A DNA stretch of 64,000 nt. Origin: MGIIb-O2 sp002494975. Its GTDB lineage: Archaea; Thermoplasmatota; Poseidoniia; Poseidoniales; Thalassarchaeaceae. Positions 1 through 8,796 of the stretch are shown piece by piece. The stretch is from the NCBI GenBank assembly GCA_028355015.1, contig JAOMRN010000004.1, forward strand, positions 62,001-126,000, given 5' to 3'. The notes beneath the pieces are model-generated. The model saw nothing but the letters and a program-made list of their open reading frames with translations. It ran no database searches and was not told where the DNA came from. Numbering within the stretch: position 1 is the stretch's first letter; every line of letters begins with the position of its first letter. The position numbers and the translations under genes were made by a program.

Positions 1-411
1 AAGATAGGTAGATGCCCAAGTTAAAGTTCCTGTACTGATAGAAATTAAATCCAGCGTTATTGTTGCTTTTGTTTCAAGACCTTGGAGTAAGGCTTCTAAT
101 GTTAGAAATATTACACCTAACATAAATAAAGGGGAAAGAAATATTGCCAATGTCCTAATTCGACTTGGGGGGATATCATCAAAAAATATCTTTATTACAA
201 GAAATCCTGCACTTATTGATTCTAATATTTGTAATAGCCAAATCAAATCAGTTGGTAATTTATCTAGGAGAATGATATCAAGAAAATTTAGGCCCCCATA
301 TCCGTAAGATAATCCTAAAAATAGTGAGTCGAAGAATAAGAATAATACAAGAAATACTCTTTTATTAAGAGTTGAAAGTTGGTTATAATTTTCACGTATT
401 TGTTGGAGCAT
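1..411 (-). CDS. Partial integral membrane protein, probably ABC transporter permease
   Basis: The reading frame is open from an ATG at 411 to the left edge with no stop, so 137 N-terminal residues are visible and the C-terminus is missing. The translation begins MLQQIRENYNQL and has hydrophobic segments at about residues 17-40, 51-72 and 84-105, with another beginning near 117, so it is a multi-pass membrane protein. It lies just downstream, on the same strand, of a lipoprotein carrying branched-chain amino-acid-type solute-binding domains; from that context I infer a LivH/LivM-type permease subunit. The visible part holds no motif that proves this. A terminator hairpin and a short AC repeat lie between the two genes, so it may have its own promoter or be transcribed by read-through. 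Confidence 0.6.
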   Translation of the reverse strand, partial: MLQQIRENYNQLSTLNKRVFLVLFLFFDSLFLGLSYGYGGLNFLDIILLDKLPTDLIWLLQILESISAGFLVIKIFFDDIPPSRIRTLAIFLSPLFMLGVIFLTLEALLQGLETKATITLDLISISTGTLTWASTYL

Positions 412-416
412 TACCT

Positions 417-431
417 ACACACACACACACA
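417..431. repeat. Short (AC)n dinucleotide repeat just upstream of the permease start
   Basis: Seven and a half AC units lie 6-20 bases upstream of the ATG at 411, in the leader where a ribosome-binding site would normally sit. No Shine-Dalgarno-like sequence is seen there. Tracts of this kind can change length by slippage, but seven units is short. Confidence 0.8.
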
Positions 432-454
432 TACTAAATCATAACTTTGAGTTT

Positions 455-493
455 AAAAAAAAGGGCAGTGTGGCGGATATACCGCCACACTGC
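455..493 (-). terminator. Intrinsic-type terminator after the solute-binding lipoprotein gene
   Basis: A perfect 12-bp inverted repeat (GCAGTGTGGCGG at 465-476 and its complement at 482-493) has a 5-nt loop. Read on the minus strand it is followed, after two C residues, by eight T at 462-455. This GC-rich hairpin plus T-tract begins 30 bases after the stop codon of the 524-3637 gene, as expected for transcription termination. Confidence 0.8.
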
Positions 494-523
494 TTTACGT
501 ACTTGATTAATCTAAGAGATTAT

Positions 524-1621
524 TCAAGACATTCCGTTTGCTGGGTCCCAGCTACGGTTACAAGTAAAGGCAACATTACCATCTGCATCTTCTGTGAAGT
601 CTCCAACACAGTATCCTGCACCAGGACTGTCTCCATTAGCAAGGAAAGAGATTGTTCCACTCGCTCCCTCTAATCCTTGACCTGTAGCCATGATTACTTG
701 ACTCAATGTAGCTGAAGGAGATGCCATCTGTGCGAACGCACTTAATGCCATTACAACAACTCCATCGAATGCTTCAGCAGTATAGATACCACCAGCACAA
801 TCAGTAGATTGTGCACAAAGACCTGCGAATACATATCCTACAGTACCCATTGATCCAGCCGCTGGCTTTGTAGCAATTACGCCATCAACGCTGGAAGATG
901 TATCTGCTGCAAGACCTTCTTCAGCAATTCCATCTCCACCGTATACTTGACCTGACCAACCGAGTGAAGCCATCTCATCGAGAATCATTCCACCGTCTGC
1001 TGCGTATGATACTAATACTGCAGAAGTACAACCGTTGTCAACCATTGATTGAACTGCTGCCGAGAAATCAGTAGTTGTTTCTTCGTAGCCAATTCTTGTA
1101 CAAAGTGTGTTACCTGATGAATTAGTAAAGTCATCTGCAAAAGAATCTGCAAGACCTGCTCCATATGCGTTAGTCATATGGATTAAGCCGACTGATCCAG
1201 CTGCTGGCATATCTGCTTGTACTACTGCACTAAGTGCTTGACCTTGTAGAGCGTCACTTGGCACTACGCGGAAGAAATCAGGGTAAGCAGTTGCATCGGA
1301 AAGTGCTGGGCTAGTACTTGCATAGGAAATCTGTGGGATTCCTGCTGCAGATAATACACCATTTGCTGCCATTGAAGCACCAGAGCAAGCTGCTCCAACT
1401 ACTCCTACGACGCCTGCATCAACTAATGATTGAGCTGCAGATGCCCCCATAGTTCCATCACAACCTGAGTCAGCATATACTATCTCGAACTGAACCATGC
1501 TGTTCCATCCGATTGTATTAGCTATACCAAGAGCAATTTGTGATGCAGCCACGAAGCCCATTGCGTATACAGCAATAGGTCCTGTTGCATCGTTAAGGAA
1601 ACCAATCTTTACAGTAGCGCC
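524..1621 (-). repeat. Second copy of the intragenic LivK-domain duplication
   Basis: Encodes residues 673-1037 of the lipoprotein. It matches the unit at 1622-2704 at protein level throughout, and nearly base for base in patches, for example the stretch around 1308-1330 against that around 2399-2421. The two units are direct repeats of about 1.1 kb. Confidence 0.8.
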
Positions 1622-3637
1622 CATGAAAGTTGCTGCTGCAAGTCCACCAGTAGCAGTCCATATATGATTACAGTTGAAGTAATCTCCATATGTTGGTACA
1701 TGATTGAAAGAACAAACATCGTATCCACTTCCTGTAACGTCTCCGTTATCCATGAAGTTGTGTACGCCGCTTGCACCTGCGTAATCTACACCGACCATCT
1801 TCAGATGCGTTGCCATATTAGCACCATCTTCGTGCATAGCTGCTTCTCCGATCATCATTACCGCGTCGAATGCTTCAGCGGTGTAGATTCCAGCAGCACA
1901 TACAGCATCTGCTGCACAAGTTGCTGCGAAATCTCCTGATCCTGCTTCTGCTGCTCTAGGCATTGTTACTTGAACGCCGTTTGCAGCTGCTGGATTAGTG
2001 TAATCTAGAAGGGCGGATTCGCCTGCTATTCCATCAGCACCGAATACAGGAATTGTTGCTCCCATTACTGCCATAGTCTCGATTATCATTGCACCGTCAG
2101 CAGAATATGATGCTAGGACTGCTGAGTCACAACCTGCATCTACTACTGCTTGAACTGCTCCTGCGAAATCTGTAGCGGTATCTTCATACCCTGTCTTTAG
2201 ACAAAGTGTCATACCCATATCAAGCCAGAATGACTCAAATGAATCTGCAAGACCTGCTCCATACGCGTTAGTCATGTGGATTAATGCTGGGCTAGTTACA
2301 CCACTTGCTGCAACCATATCAGCCATAGCATCGCCTTGAATAGCGTCACTAGGGACAACACGGAAGAAATCAGGGTGTGCTACTGCATCGGATAATGCTG
2401 GGCTAGTACTTGCATAGGAAACCATTGGGATTCCTGCTGCTGAAAGAACTGCGTTAGCACCCATTGATGCACCAGAGCATGCTGCTCCTGCCACTGCTAC
2501 TACTCCAGCGTCAATCAATGATTGAGCTGCAGTTGCTGCTGCTTGTCCATCACATGCTGAATCTGCTTCAACGATCTCGAAGGTATATCCATCATTTGCA
2601 GCAGTTAGAGTTGATGCTGCTGTTGTGGAAGCAAATGTGAATCCGCCTGCATATACTGAAATCGGTCCAGTTGCATCGTTAAGGAATCCAATCTTGATTG
2701 TAACATCCGGCACTACAACCGGAGGTACGAACATTGGATTTGCTGCATTCATGTAGTGTGCAGCCATCTCATCAGCGATTGCATTGCCGATATCTACGTC
2801 AAAACCAACTGCGTTACCGTTTGCATCTAAGTTCTCAAACGGAGGGTAAGATGTATCAGAGCAGAATCTTAGGTTACCTGTTTCTAGAACATGTGCTAGT
2901 CTGCTACCTTCTGTTGCCATAGGGTATGATGTTGCTGTGTTAGCATCTGTGTCGTCAGTTAGTACAACTGCACCGTCAAACCATGCACCGAAGATTAAAT
3001 CATATTCTCCAGAATCGATTACTGCAGTAATTGCTACGTTAATCGCTGCAAGAAGTTCTGAATCACCATCATCGACAGCAATACCGAATGTCTCATCTGA
3101 GAAAGTAACCATTAGATCACCAGCTAATGCCAATACAGGAGAGTCTCCCATAGCATAATCTGCGTCACCGTTACTTACGGATGCTGTAACTGAAGGGAAA
3201 TCAGCATATGCAACAATTGTCGCTAATGGCAAATTATCTGCTGCCCACAAATCTGAAGTTGTTCCAGATTGTACAGCAACTCTTGTGCCTGCCATATTTA
3301 GATCAAGTGCGTCAGAAATCATTGCTGAACCTGTAGCACCGATTACACCTTGGCTACTAGTGTAGTAACCACGTGTGAAATCGACCACAACTTCTCTTTC
3401 ATCAGTCTTGGTCATAGCGGAAAGGATTGCGTCACACATCTCTCCGGCGTTCAGGTTGGGGATAATCGGGTCCCAATCAGAAGTTACGAACACTGAGGCT
3501 ACATCTGCAGCCGGTGTTAATGTCCACTCTTCCACTATTGGTTCTGGGTCATCGTCATCTCCGCCTAAGCAACCAGCAAACGCTGCTGCTAGCATACTCA
3601 GGGTCATCATCATTGCAATTATTTTTTTATTATTCAT
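524..3637 (-). CDS. Lipoprotein with fused solute-binding domains (rearranged SBP3 plus two LivK-like domains)
   Basis: An ATG start gives 1037 aa. Residues 1-22 are a lipoprotein signal ending FAG|C23, then an acidic GGDDDD linker. Residues 46-222 resemble the middle and C-terminal part of a family 3 (polar amino acid) solute-binding protein, with the motif TKTDEREVVVDFT. The part that normally comes first in that fold (RFCSDTSYPPFENLDANG, then GFDVDIGNAIADE) appears afterwards at about 251-292. Residues 312-662 and 673-1034 are two type I periplasmic-binding domains of the LivK class, each starting KIGFLNDATGPI and sharing GAACSGASM, FFRVVPSDA and HMTNAYGAGLADSF. Expected role: a membrane-anchored amino-acid/peptide binding component of an ABC transporter. 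The fusion of two binding-protein classes and the SBP3 order are unusual. Overall assignment is firm; ligand unknown. Confidence 0.85.
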   Translation of the reverse strand: MNNKKIIAMMMTLSMLAAAFAGCLGGDDDDPEPIVEEWTLTPAADVASVFVTSDWDPIIPNLNAGEMCDAILSAMTKTDEREVVVDFTRGYYTSSQGVIGATGSAMISDALDLNMAGTRVAVQSGTTSDLWAADNLPLATIVAYADFPSVTASVSNGDADYAMGDSPVLALAGDLMVTFSDETFGIAVDDGDSELLAAINVAITAVIDSGEYDLIFGAWFDGAVVLTDDTDANTATSYPMATEGSRLAHVLETGNLRFCSDTSYPPFENLDANGNAVGFDVDIGNAIADEMAAHYMNAANPMFVPPVVVPDVTIKIGFLNDATGPISVYAGGFTFASTTAASTLTAANDGYTFEIVEADSACDGQAAATAAQSLIDAGVVAVAGAACSGASMGANAVLSAAGIPMVSYASTSPALSDAVAHPDFFRVVPSDAIQGDAMADMVAASGVTSPALIHMTNAYGAGLADSFESFWLDMGMTLCLKTGYEDTATDFAGAVQAVVDAGCDSAVLASYSADGAMIIETMAVMGATIPVFGADGIAGESALLDYTNPAAANGVQVTMPRAAEAGSGDFAATCAADAVCAAGIYTAEAFDAVMMIGEAAMHEDGANMATHLKMVGVDYAGASGVHNFMDNGDVTGSGYDVCSFNHVPTYGDYFNCNHIWTATGGLAAATFMGATVKIGFLNDATGPIAVYAMGFVAASQIALGIANTIGWNSMVQFEIVYADSGCDGTMGASAAQSLVDAGVVGVVGAACSGASMAANGVLSAAGIPQISYASTSPALSDATAYPDFFRVVPSDALQGQALSAVVQADMPAAGSVGLIHMTNAYGAGLADSFADDFTNSSGNTLCTRIGYEETTTDFSAAVQSMVDNGCTSAVLVSYAADGGMILDEMASLGWSGQVYGGDGIAEEGLAADTSSSVDGVIATKPAAGSMGTVGYVFAGLCAQSTDCAGGIYTAEAFDGVVVMALSAFAQMASPSATLSQVIMATGQGLEGASGTISFLANGDSPGAGYCVGDFTEDADGNVAFTCNRSWDPANGMS
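1622..2704 (-). repeat. First copy of the intragenic LivK-domain duplication
   Basis: Encodes residues 312-672 of the lipoprotein. It is a direct repeat of 524-1621, with conserved start (KIGFLNDATGPI), cysteine-containing loop (AACSGAS) and end (cysteine-rich strand before GDY/GDF). Confidence 0.8.
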
Positions 3638-3832
3638 AGGATACTCACGTTCCGGTAAGGTCTTCGACGACCTATAACAGTTATAGAGTCTCTTAGTGAT
3701 GTATCTAAATATGTCTTTTTGGCTATATTTGCCATAATTATAATATTCGAATATTAAAAAAACACAATTACGGGGCGATAAGGGAAAATATCAGACAGAG
3801 TAATTGATGCAGTAGTTATGACTCCCAGCGCT

Positions 3833-4951
3833 ATGAGTGACACGCCACTAGACTACGCATCCTCGGGTGTAGATATAGATGCAGAGGGAGTTGCAGTGGC
3901 TAGTTTAGTAGGGGCACTTTCTGCATCTGTTCGTCAAAAGGGAGAATTTGGAGCACCTGTTCCGCTACCTGGTGGTTTTGGAGGAATAATAGAATTTGGA
4001 GAAAATAGGCTAGCATTGGCGACTGATGGGGTTGGCTCGAAATTAATGATTGCTAACGATCTTCGAAAATATCAAGGAGTAGGGATTGATTGTGTTGCTA
4101 TGAATGTAAATGACTTGTTGTGCGTGGGAGCAGAGCCAATCGCTTTCGTAGATTACATTGCCGTCCCAAAAACTGACCCAGCTACTCATGCAATAATCGG
4201 AGCGTCTTTGGCTGAGGCTTGCAAAAGAGCAAAAATAACATTAGCAGGAGGGGAAACCGCTACACTCCCAGGTATTGTCACTGAACTTGATCTGTCAGGT
4301 ACAGCTTTAGGTTGGTTCCCTAAAGGAGATGAGATTACTGGAGAAAACTTAGAGGCTGGTGATGTAATAATTGGCTTACCTAGTAGTGGCATACATTCTA
4401 ATGGCTATACTCTTGTTAGAGCCATTCTAGAACGTTCAGGCTGTTCCTTAATAGAAAAAGCGCCCTTTAATCCAGAACATCCTCACAGAAATATCGAAAG
4501 ATTTGAAGAAGGAGATATTACTTTAGGAGAAATTTTACTAAACCCTACTAGGATTTATGTTGATCCATTAATTAATTTAATTAAAGATTGTAGAGATGGA
4601 ATCGGTCCTTGTAAAATCAGTGACCTAAGGGCTATGGCTCATATCACAGGTGGTGGATTATCTAATTTATTGAGATTACACGATAGTCTCGGTTGGCATA
4701 TAGATTCGCCTTTGCCAATATTGCCAGAATTTCTATGGTTAGCGAATAATGGTTCGGTTAATGATAGAGAAATGCATCGTACTTTCAATATGGGAATGGG
4801 GATGACAATAGCTGTCAATAAAGACGCTGCTGATTCAGTAGAATCTTGGCTTTCTAAGAGGCTGCCTGGTTGCAAACGTGTTGGTTTTGTCCATGACGAG
4901 GGAAGGAAAGTCACACACATTAATCCAGAAATTATTTTTGAACATTATTAA
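3833..4951 (+). CDS. purM: Phosphoribosylformylglycinamidine cyclo-ligase (AIR synthetase)
   Basis: PurM catalyses the ATP-dependent closure of FGAM to 5-aminoimidazole ribotide, step five of purine synthesis. The start MSDTPLDYASSGVDIDAEG aligns with the usual PurM N-terminus (YxxAGVDIDAG). Further family signatures follow: LATDGVGSKLMIA, the Asp-rich VAMNVNDLLCVGAEP, GGETATLPG, GLPSSGIHSNGYTLVR and AHITGGGL. The length of 372 aa is close to the usual 340-350. Another in-frame ATG 15 bases upstream (3818) would add MTPSA; 3833 is preferred for its alignment, and neither start has a clear ribosome-binding site. trm1 follows 12 bp downstream on the same strand, suggesting co-transcription. It is divergent from the solute-binding lipoprotein gene. 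Confidence 0.95.
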   Translation: MSDTPLDYASSGVDIDAEGVAVASLVGALSASVRQKGEFGAPVPLPGGFGGIIEFGENRLALATDGVGSKLMIANDLRKYQGVGIDCVAMNVNDLLCVGAEPIAFVDYIAVPKTDPATHAIIGASLAEACKRAKITLAGGETATLPGIVTELDLSGTALGWFPKGDEITGENLEAGDVIIGLPSSGIHSNGYTLVRAILERSGCSLIEKAPFNPEHPHRNIERFEEGDITLGEILLNPTRIYVDPLINLIKDCRDGIGPCKISDLRAMAHITGGGLSNLLRLHDSLGWHIDSPLPILPEFLWLANNGSVNDREMHRTFNMGMGMTIAVNKDAADSVESWLSKRLPGCKRVGFVHDEGRKVTHINPEIIFEHY

Positions 4952-4963
4952 TAGGATGGGTTT

Positions 4964-6277
4964 GTGTTGAGTGAGGGTTTAGTACACCTAGAAGGAGCAA
5001 CGTTTTTGCGACTTGCAGACAATATTACAAATGATAGTTTAGGGCCATCTTCTAAAGATTTTCAAAAGGTATTCTATAATCCGGCGATGGCTGGTTCAAG
5101 GACTAGAAGCGTCATTTTAATGAAAAATATTATCGATTCGGGGTTCTTAGGTGATTCAGAAATATATGCAATTGACGGTTTAGCTGCTAGTGGTTTAAGA
5201 GCCAGAAGATGGTTAAATGAATTACCAGAAGAATACTCGGAAAGGATGAGAGTTACAATTTGTGATCTAAATGAAAATTCATTGAATTGGGCAATGAAGA
5301 ATCATGAACAGTTCCCCCCCTCGCACGGGGAAGGAATACTTACTCCGAGGCAAGGAGATTTGAGAACTGCGGTACTAGACCAAGGGTGGCACTGGGTAGA
5401 TGTTGACCCATTTGGTTCGCCAATGCCATTTTTAGATACTGCAATTCAATCTCTAGCTAGAAGGGCTGTGCTAGAAATTAGTGCCACTGATACGGCTGCG
5501 TTAACCGGTTCATCAAGAACTGCTTTGATGAGAAGATATGGAGCCAGGGTGAAAACAGACGGTCTAGCACATGACTCTGGAATGAGAGTTTTACTGGCGT
5601 GTATTGCAAGAAATGCGGCTAGCCACGACAGAAGTATTCAACCTATATTGTCTATTTGGGATTCTCATCATCTAAGAGTTTCAGTAAAGGTAACTAAATC
5701 AATAAAAGTTTCAAATGAATTAGAAGAAAACTTAGGGTGGAGAGTTTCTAGTCCAAAAGTCGAGGAAGTTCAGGCATCGATAGATGCAAAACTAATGCCT
5801 CCAAGTTCTCTTGAGTCACTTCCCATGCATTGTTTCTTGCCTCTTTCATATCCCATAAATAGGAAAGACAATCGTGTATCTGGTCCTCTATGGATAGGGC
5901 AAATTGGAGACGAAAGTATAATGGCAGGTTTCACTGAAGAAATTGCAATGTCTTTGTGCACTACTAGTTTAGATGGAGGTAAATTATTATCATGGACTGA
6001 AAGGGACTTTGAGTTAGAAAAAAGAAGAATACTTCGAAGTATTAGGTATATTCAACAGGAGGCGGAAGTGGCGGATTGTCGTTGTCTAATTTTAACTGAT
6101 GACTTGGCTAGTTGGCAGAACCAAGGATCACCTCCTAGTCCGAACAAAATGATTGAATTAATTCAAAATAAAGGTTTCAAAGCAGCGAGATCGCACTACT
6201 CTAAACCATCATTTCGGACGAATGCCCCCTGGGATATTATTGTTGAATGCTTGAATGAAACTCAACCGCCGATGTAA
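4964..6277 (+). CDS. trm1: tRNA (guanine26-N2)-dimethyltransferase
   Basis: Trm1 transfers one or two methyl groups from SAM to N2 of G26 in tRNA, at the junction of the D and anticodon stems. The 437-aa protein has the conserved N-terminal block with VFYNPAMAGSRTRSV, the SAM-binding AIDGLAASGLRARRWL, the Asp motif CDLNENS, the catalytic-site DVDPFGSP and the following ISATDTAALTGSS. The start is GTG at 4964, with TTG at 4967 as an alternative; neither has a strong ribosome-binding site. The C-terminal region from about residue 250 is typical of archaeal Trm1. The 3' end overlaps the convergent moaA gene by 16 bp. Confidence 0.95.
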   Translation: MLSEGLVHLEGATFLRLADNITNDSLGPSSKDFQKVFYNPAMAGSRTRSVILMKNIIDSGFLGDSEIYAIDGLAASGLRARRWLNELPEEYSERMRVTICDLNENSLNWAMKNHEQFPPSHGEGILTPRQGDLRTAVLDQGWHWVDVDPFGSPMPFLDTAIQSLARRAVLEISATDTAALTGSSRTALMRRYGARVKTDGLAHDSGMRVLLACIARNAASHDRSIQPILSIWDSHHLRVSVKVTKSIKVSNELEENLGWRVSSPKVEEVQASIDAKLMPPSSLESLPMHCFLPLSYPINRKDNRVSGPLWIGQIGDESIMAGFTEEIAMSLCTTSLDGGKLLSWTERDFELEKRRILRSIRYIQQEAEVADCRCLILTDDLASWQNQGSPPSPNKMIELIQNKGFKAARSHYSKPSFRTNAPWDIIVECLNETQPPM

Positions 6278-7272
6278 GACATCTCAATTCGAGGTAGTGC
6301 TGCTGTATCTTCTGAACGGATCTCACTGTATCGATCTTTTCTTCGTGTCCATATTGCTGCTATTGCTTCTTGAAGGATTTCATCATTGGCGCCATTATGA
6401 ATTAATGCCCGAATATCGTGGCCACCAGATGCAAAAAGACAGGTTACTAATCTACCATCTGCAGAAAGTCGAGCTCTGACACAGTCTCCACAAAAAGGCG
6501 CTGTTACTGAAGAAATAAATCCTATCTCTCCTGAACCATCACTATGGGCCCATCGGACTGCTACGTCACTACTATTTGTTGGTTTGACTGAAACTAAATC
6601 GAATTCTTTCTGAAGATGTTGAAGAATATTCTCAGTCGGTACAACTTGCCCTAGTTGCCAACCATTAGTACGTCCTACATCCATATACTCAATGAATCTG
6701 ACAACGATTCCTGTGCCTCTAAAATGATTCACTAATTTACTAACCTCTTCCTCATTAACCCCTCTTTGTACAACACAATTAATTTTTACAGGAAAAAGGC
6801 CAACGCGAACTGCTTCATCTATTCCTTCTAATACCGAATCTACTGAAATATTACTATCAGACATTTGTTTATGGAGTTCAGGATCTAATGCATCTAAACT
6901 TACAGTTACACGATTTAGTCCGGCTAAATGGAGCGCTTTGGCGTTTTTTTTCAGTAATGAGGCGTTGGTGGTTAATGCAATATCGATATCTAATTTAGAA
7001 AGTTTTTCAATTAGTTCTGGTAAATCTTTTCGGAGTAGAGGTTCTCCCCCCGTAATACGAACTTTCTCTAAACCTAAAGGAATACAAGAGCGGACTACTT
7101 TCTCTATTTCATCAAATGAAAGAAATGCCCTTTTGGGTAAAAATGTATGATTCTCATCGAATCGTTCTCTTGGCATACAATATCTGCAGCGAAAATTACA
7201 CCGATCCGTTACAGAAATTCGTAAATCTTTCAGAGGTCTGCCAAATAGATCAATGACCTCCGTGGCAGACAT
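6262..7272 (-). CDS. moaA: GTP 3',8-cyclase, molybdenum cofactor biosynthesis radical-SAM enzyme
   Basis: MoaA performs the first step of molybdopterin synthesis with two [4Fe-4S] clusters. The N-terminal radical-SAM motif CNFRCRYC (CX3CX2C) is followed by the SAM-binding ITGGEPLLR. The C-terminal second cluster motif is FCGDCVRARLS, with the third cysteine in LVTCLF. The C-terminal residues are the conserved Gly-Gly (SYIGG) that projects into the active site. The start chosen is ATG at 7272 (MSATEVIDLFGRPLKDLR), which matches MoaA N-termini. The open frame continues to 7413, but the extra 47 residues look non-coding and would overlap the divergent nfuA-like gene. No other molybdopterin gene is visible in the window. 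Confidence 0.95.
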   Translation of the reverse strand: MSATEVIDLFGRPLKDLRISVTDRCNFRCRYCMPRERFDENHTFLPKRAFLSFDEIEKVVRSCIPLGLEKVRITGGEPLLRKDLPELIEKLSKLDIDIALTTNASLLKKNAKALHLAGLNRVTVSLDALDPELHKQMSDSNISVDSVLEGIDEAVRVGLFPVKINCVVQRGVNEEEVSKLVNHFRGTGIVVRFIEYMDVGRTNGWQLGQVVPTENILQHLQKEFDLVSVKPTNSSDVAVRWAHSDGSGEIGFISSVTAPFCGDCVRARLSADGRLVTCLFASGGHDIRALIHNGANDEILQEAIAAIWTRRKDRYSEIRSEDTAALPRIEMSYIGG

Positions 7273-7359
7273 GGTGTGTCGTAAGGAACGAGACTCATGA
7301 CTCTTGCCTGTTTGAGGACAGGTTGAATAAAGGGTACCCATTGCAACACATTGAGTAAC

Positions 7360-7920
7360 ATGCTGGATATAACAGAGAAAGCTCAGGAGATGTTGAATCA
7401 ATATCTCTCTCAAGGAGAAGATGCGGACCTAGCTGTCCGTATCGAAATAGTTGGAAGAGGTGCGAAGGGTTTCAATTATGATTTACAATTAGTCCCTCTA
7501 GGAGAAGCTAAGGAAGGAGATTTTCAAACTGAGGCAAATGGGTTAAAATTATTAGTTGCGGAAAGAAGTGTGCAGTACATCAACGGCACTACATTAGATT
7601 ACAAAGAAACTCTGATGGGAGGAGGGTTTGCATTCGATAACCCTAACCCTCTATGGATAGATGAACTATCTCAGAGTGTAGCAGATGTGATTGCAGAACA
7701 TGTAAACCCCGCTGTTGCATCTCATGGAGGTCATGTAGATTTATTGGGAGTCGATGAAGGTAAGGCATACATCGCTTTTGGTGGTGGTTGCCAAGGTTGT
7801 GGAATGGTAGATGTTACATTAAAACAAGGAGTAGAAGTTATGATTACAGATAATGTACCTGGAATCTCAGAGATTATAGACACCACAGACCATACTGCTG
7901 GAACAAATCCATTCTATTGA
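7360..7920 (+). CDS. nfuA: NfuA-like Fe-S cluster carrier (A-type-like domain plus NifU C-terminal domain)
   Basis: The protein has two parts, like bacterial NfuA. An N-terminal A-type (IscA/HesB-like) fold covers about residues 1-95 but lacks the cysteines of true A-type carriers. A C-terminal Nfu domain covers about 100-175 with the cluster-binding CxxC in GGGCQGCGMVDVTL. The expected role is carrying and delivering [4Fe-4S] clusters to apo-enzymes. ATG at 7360 gives 187 aa, close to the 191 of E. coli NfuA; TTG at 7351 is possible. It is divergent from moaA, a cluster-requiring enzyme, and its stop codon directly abuts that of the following convergent PAC2 gene. Confidence 0.9.
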   Translation: MLDITEKAQEMLNQYLSQGEDADLAVRIEIVGRGAKGFNYDLQLVPLGEAKEGDFQTEANGLKLLVAERSVQYINGTTLDYKETLMGGGFAFDNPNPLWIDELSQSVADVIAEHVNPAVASHGGHVDLLGVDEGKAYIAFGGGCQGCGMVDVTLKQGVEVMITDNVPGISEIIDTTDHTAGTNPFY

Positions 7921-8694
7921 TTAAAATATCATTTGAACTTCATCATCGTCATCATCATTATTAGGCGCTGGCAAAGATGTTTGCTGTGCGCGATTGAATG
8001 CTTCTCTCACACGCTCTTCAATATTTCTTGCATCATTCAACAGATCTTGAATCGGGATTTCTCTATCGAGTAATTCGCTCACGCCCTCCACTGCGATAAG
8101 TGCAGCACGTGCATCGGGATACATCGGATTGCACTCAGCCAGCAGAGCGGACACTTCCAAGCCTCGACGTTCGCCTTCAGCGATTAGATAACCTGCAATA
8201 CCTGATACAATTCCTTGTTGGATACGGCGAATACCTGCTTTATCTAATTGGTCTCGACCCTCTTGAGTGGAGGAAACACCCCATAATTCGCCTTCCTCTT
8301 TAATTCCAAGTTCATTACTTATGACTCCGTCAACTACAATTAGACGATCAAAACCACCCTTTGTAAACCATTCAAGTACAGTTTCGCCAAAATAAACATC
8401 TTTTTCATTTGGAAATTGTATTTCTGAAGTAAATACACCTAATCCTTCGCCTTGATAAACTCGAACAGGGTGCTTTGGTACTGAGTCATGAATTAAAGCA
8501 ATTGCTGGGAAATGAGGGTGTAAAACGGTTCCCATGACATCTAAATCAAGAGCACTGATCAAATGAGATGTCGTAATTACACCTACTGATCCAACTGTTG
8601 AGAATCCGCAAATTGCAGTTCCGCCGAGGCGGCTGGGGTCAGCTTCTGCGTGCAAAACTAATGGATAACCGGCACTATTGTCGCTACTCATCAT
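7921..8694 (-). CDS. PAC2-family protein (proteasome assembly chaperone-like)
   Basis: The 257-aa protein carries PAC2 features: an N-terminal Rossmann-like core with TAICGFSTVGSVGVITTSHL, the strand-turn FPAIALIHDS, then GFDRLIVVDGVI and GIVSGIAGYLIAEGERRG followed by YPDARAA. Archaeal members (PbaA/PbaB) relate to the eukaryotic Pba1-Pba2 proteasome chaperones. The C-terminus is an acidic asparagine/aspartate run followed by EVQMIF, which is not an HbYX proteasome-docking motif. ATG at 8694 is chosen; a GTG further up (8727) would add 11 residues. A paralogue is present at 15425-16231. Its cellular role in this lineage is not proven. Confidence 0.85.
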   Translation of the reverse strand: MMSSDNSAGYPLVLHAEADPSRLGGTAICGFSTVGSVGVITTSHLISALDLDVMGTVLHPHFPAIALIHDSVPKHPVRVYQGEGLGVFTSEIQFPNEKDVYFGETVLEWFTKGGFDRLIVVDGVISNELGIKEEGELWGVSSTQEGRDQLDKAGIRRIQQGIVSGIAGYLIAEGERRGLEVSALLAECNPMYPDARAALIAVEGVSELLDREIPIQDLLNDARNIEERVREAFNRAQQTSLPAPNNDDDDDEVQMIF

Positions 8695-8796
8695 ACATCG
8701 CAGTGAGTTAGTTATCTTAAATCTCACAGTTATAAAATCACTTTTTGTTAAAAAATAATACTAGGATTTAACTAAATAGGCGGCGCCGGTAATAAT

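Noticed and set aside
470..673. Short plus-strand open frame over the terminator
   Set aside because: It runs through the hairpin and the antisense of the lipoprotein gene, and its composition is unlike neighbouring proteins.
3375..3677. Plus-strand open frame opposite the lipoprotein N-terminus
   Set aside because: It is the antisense of signal-peptide and linker codons, with a serine-rich, low-information translation.
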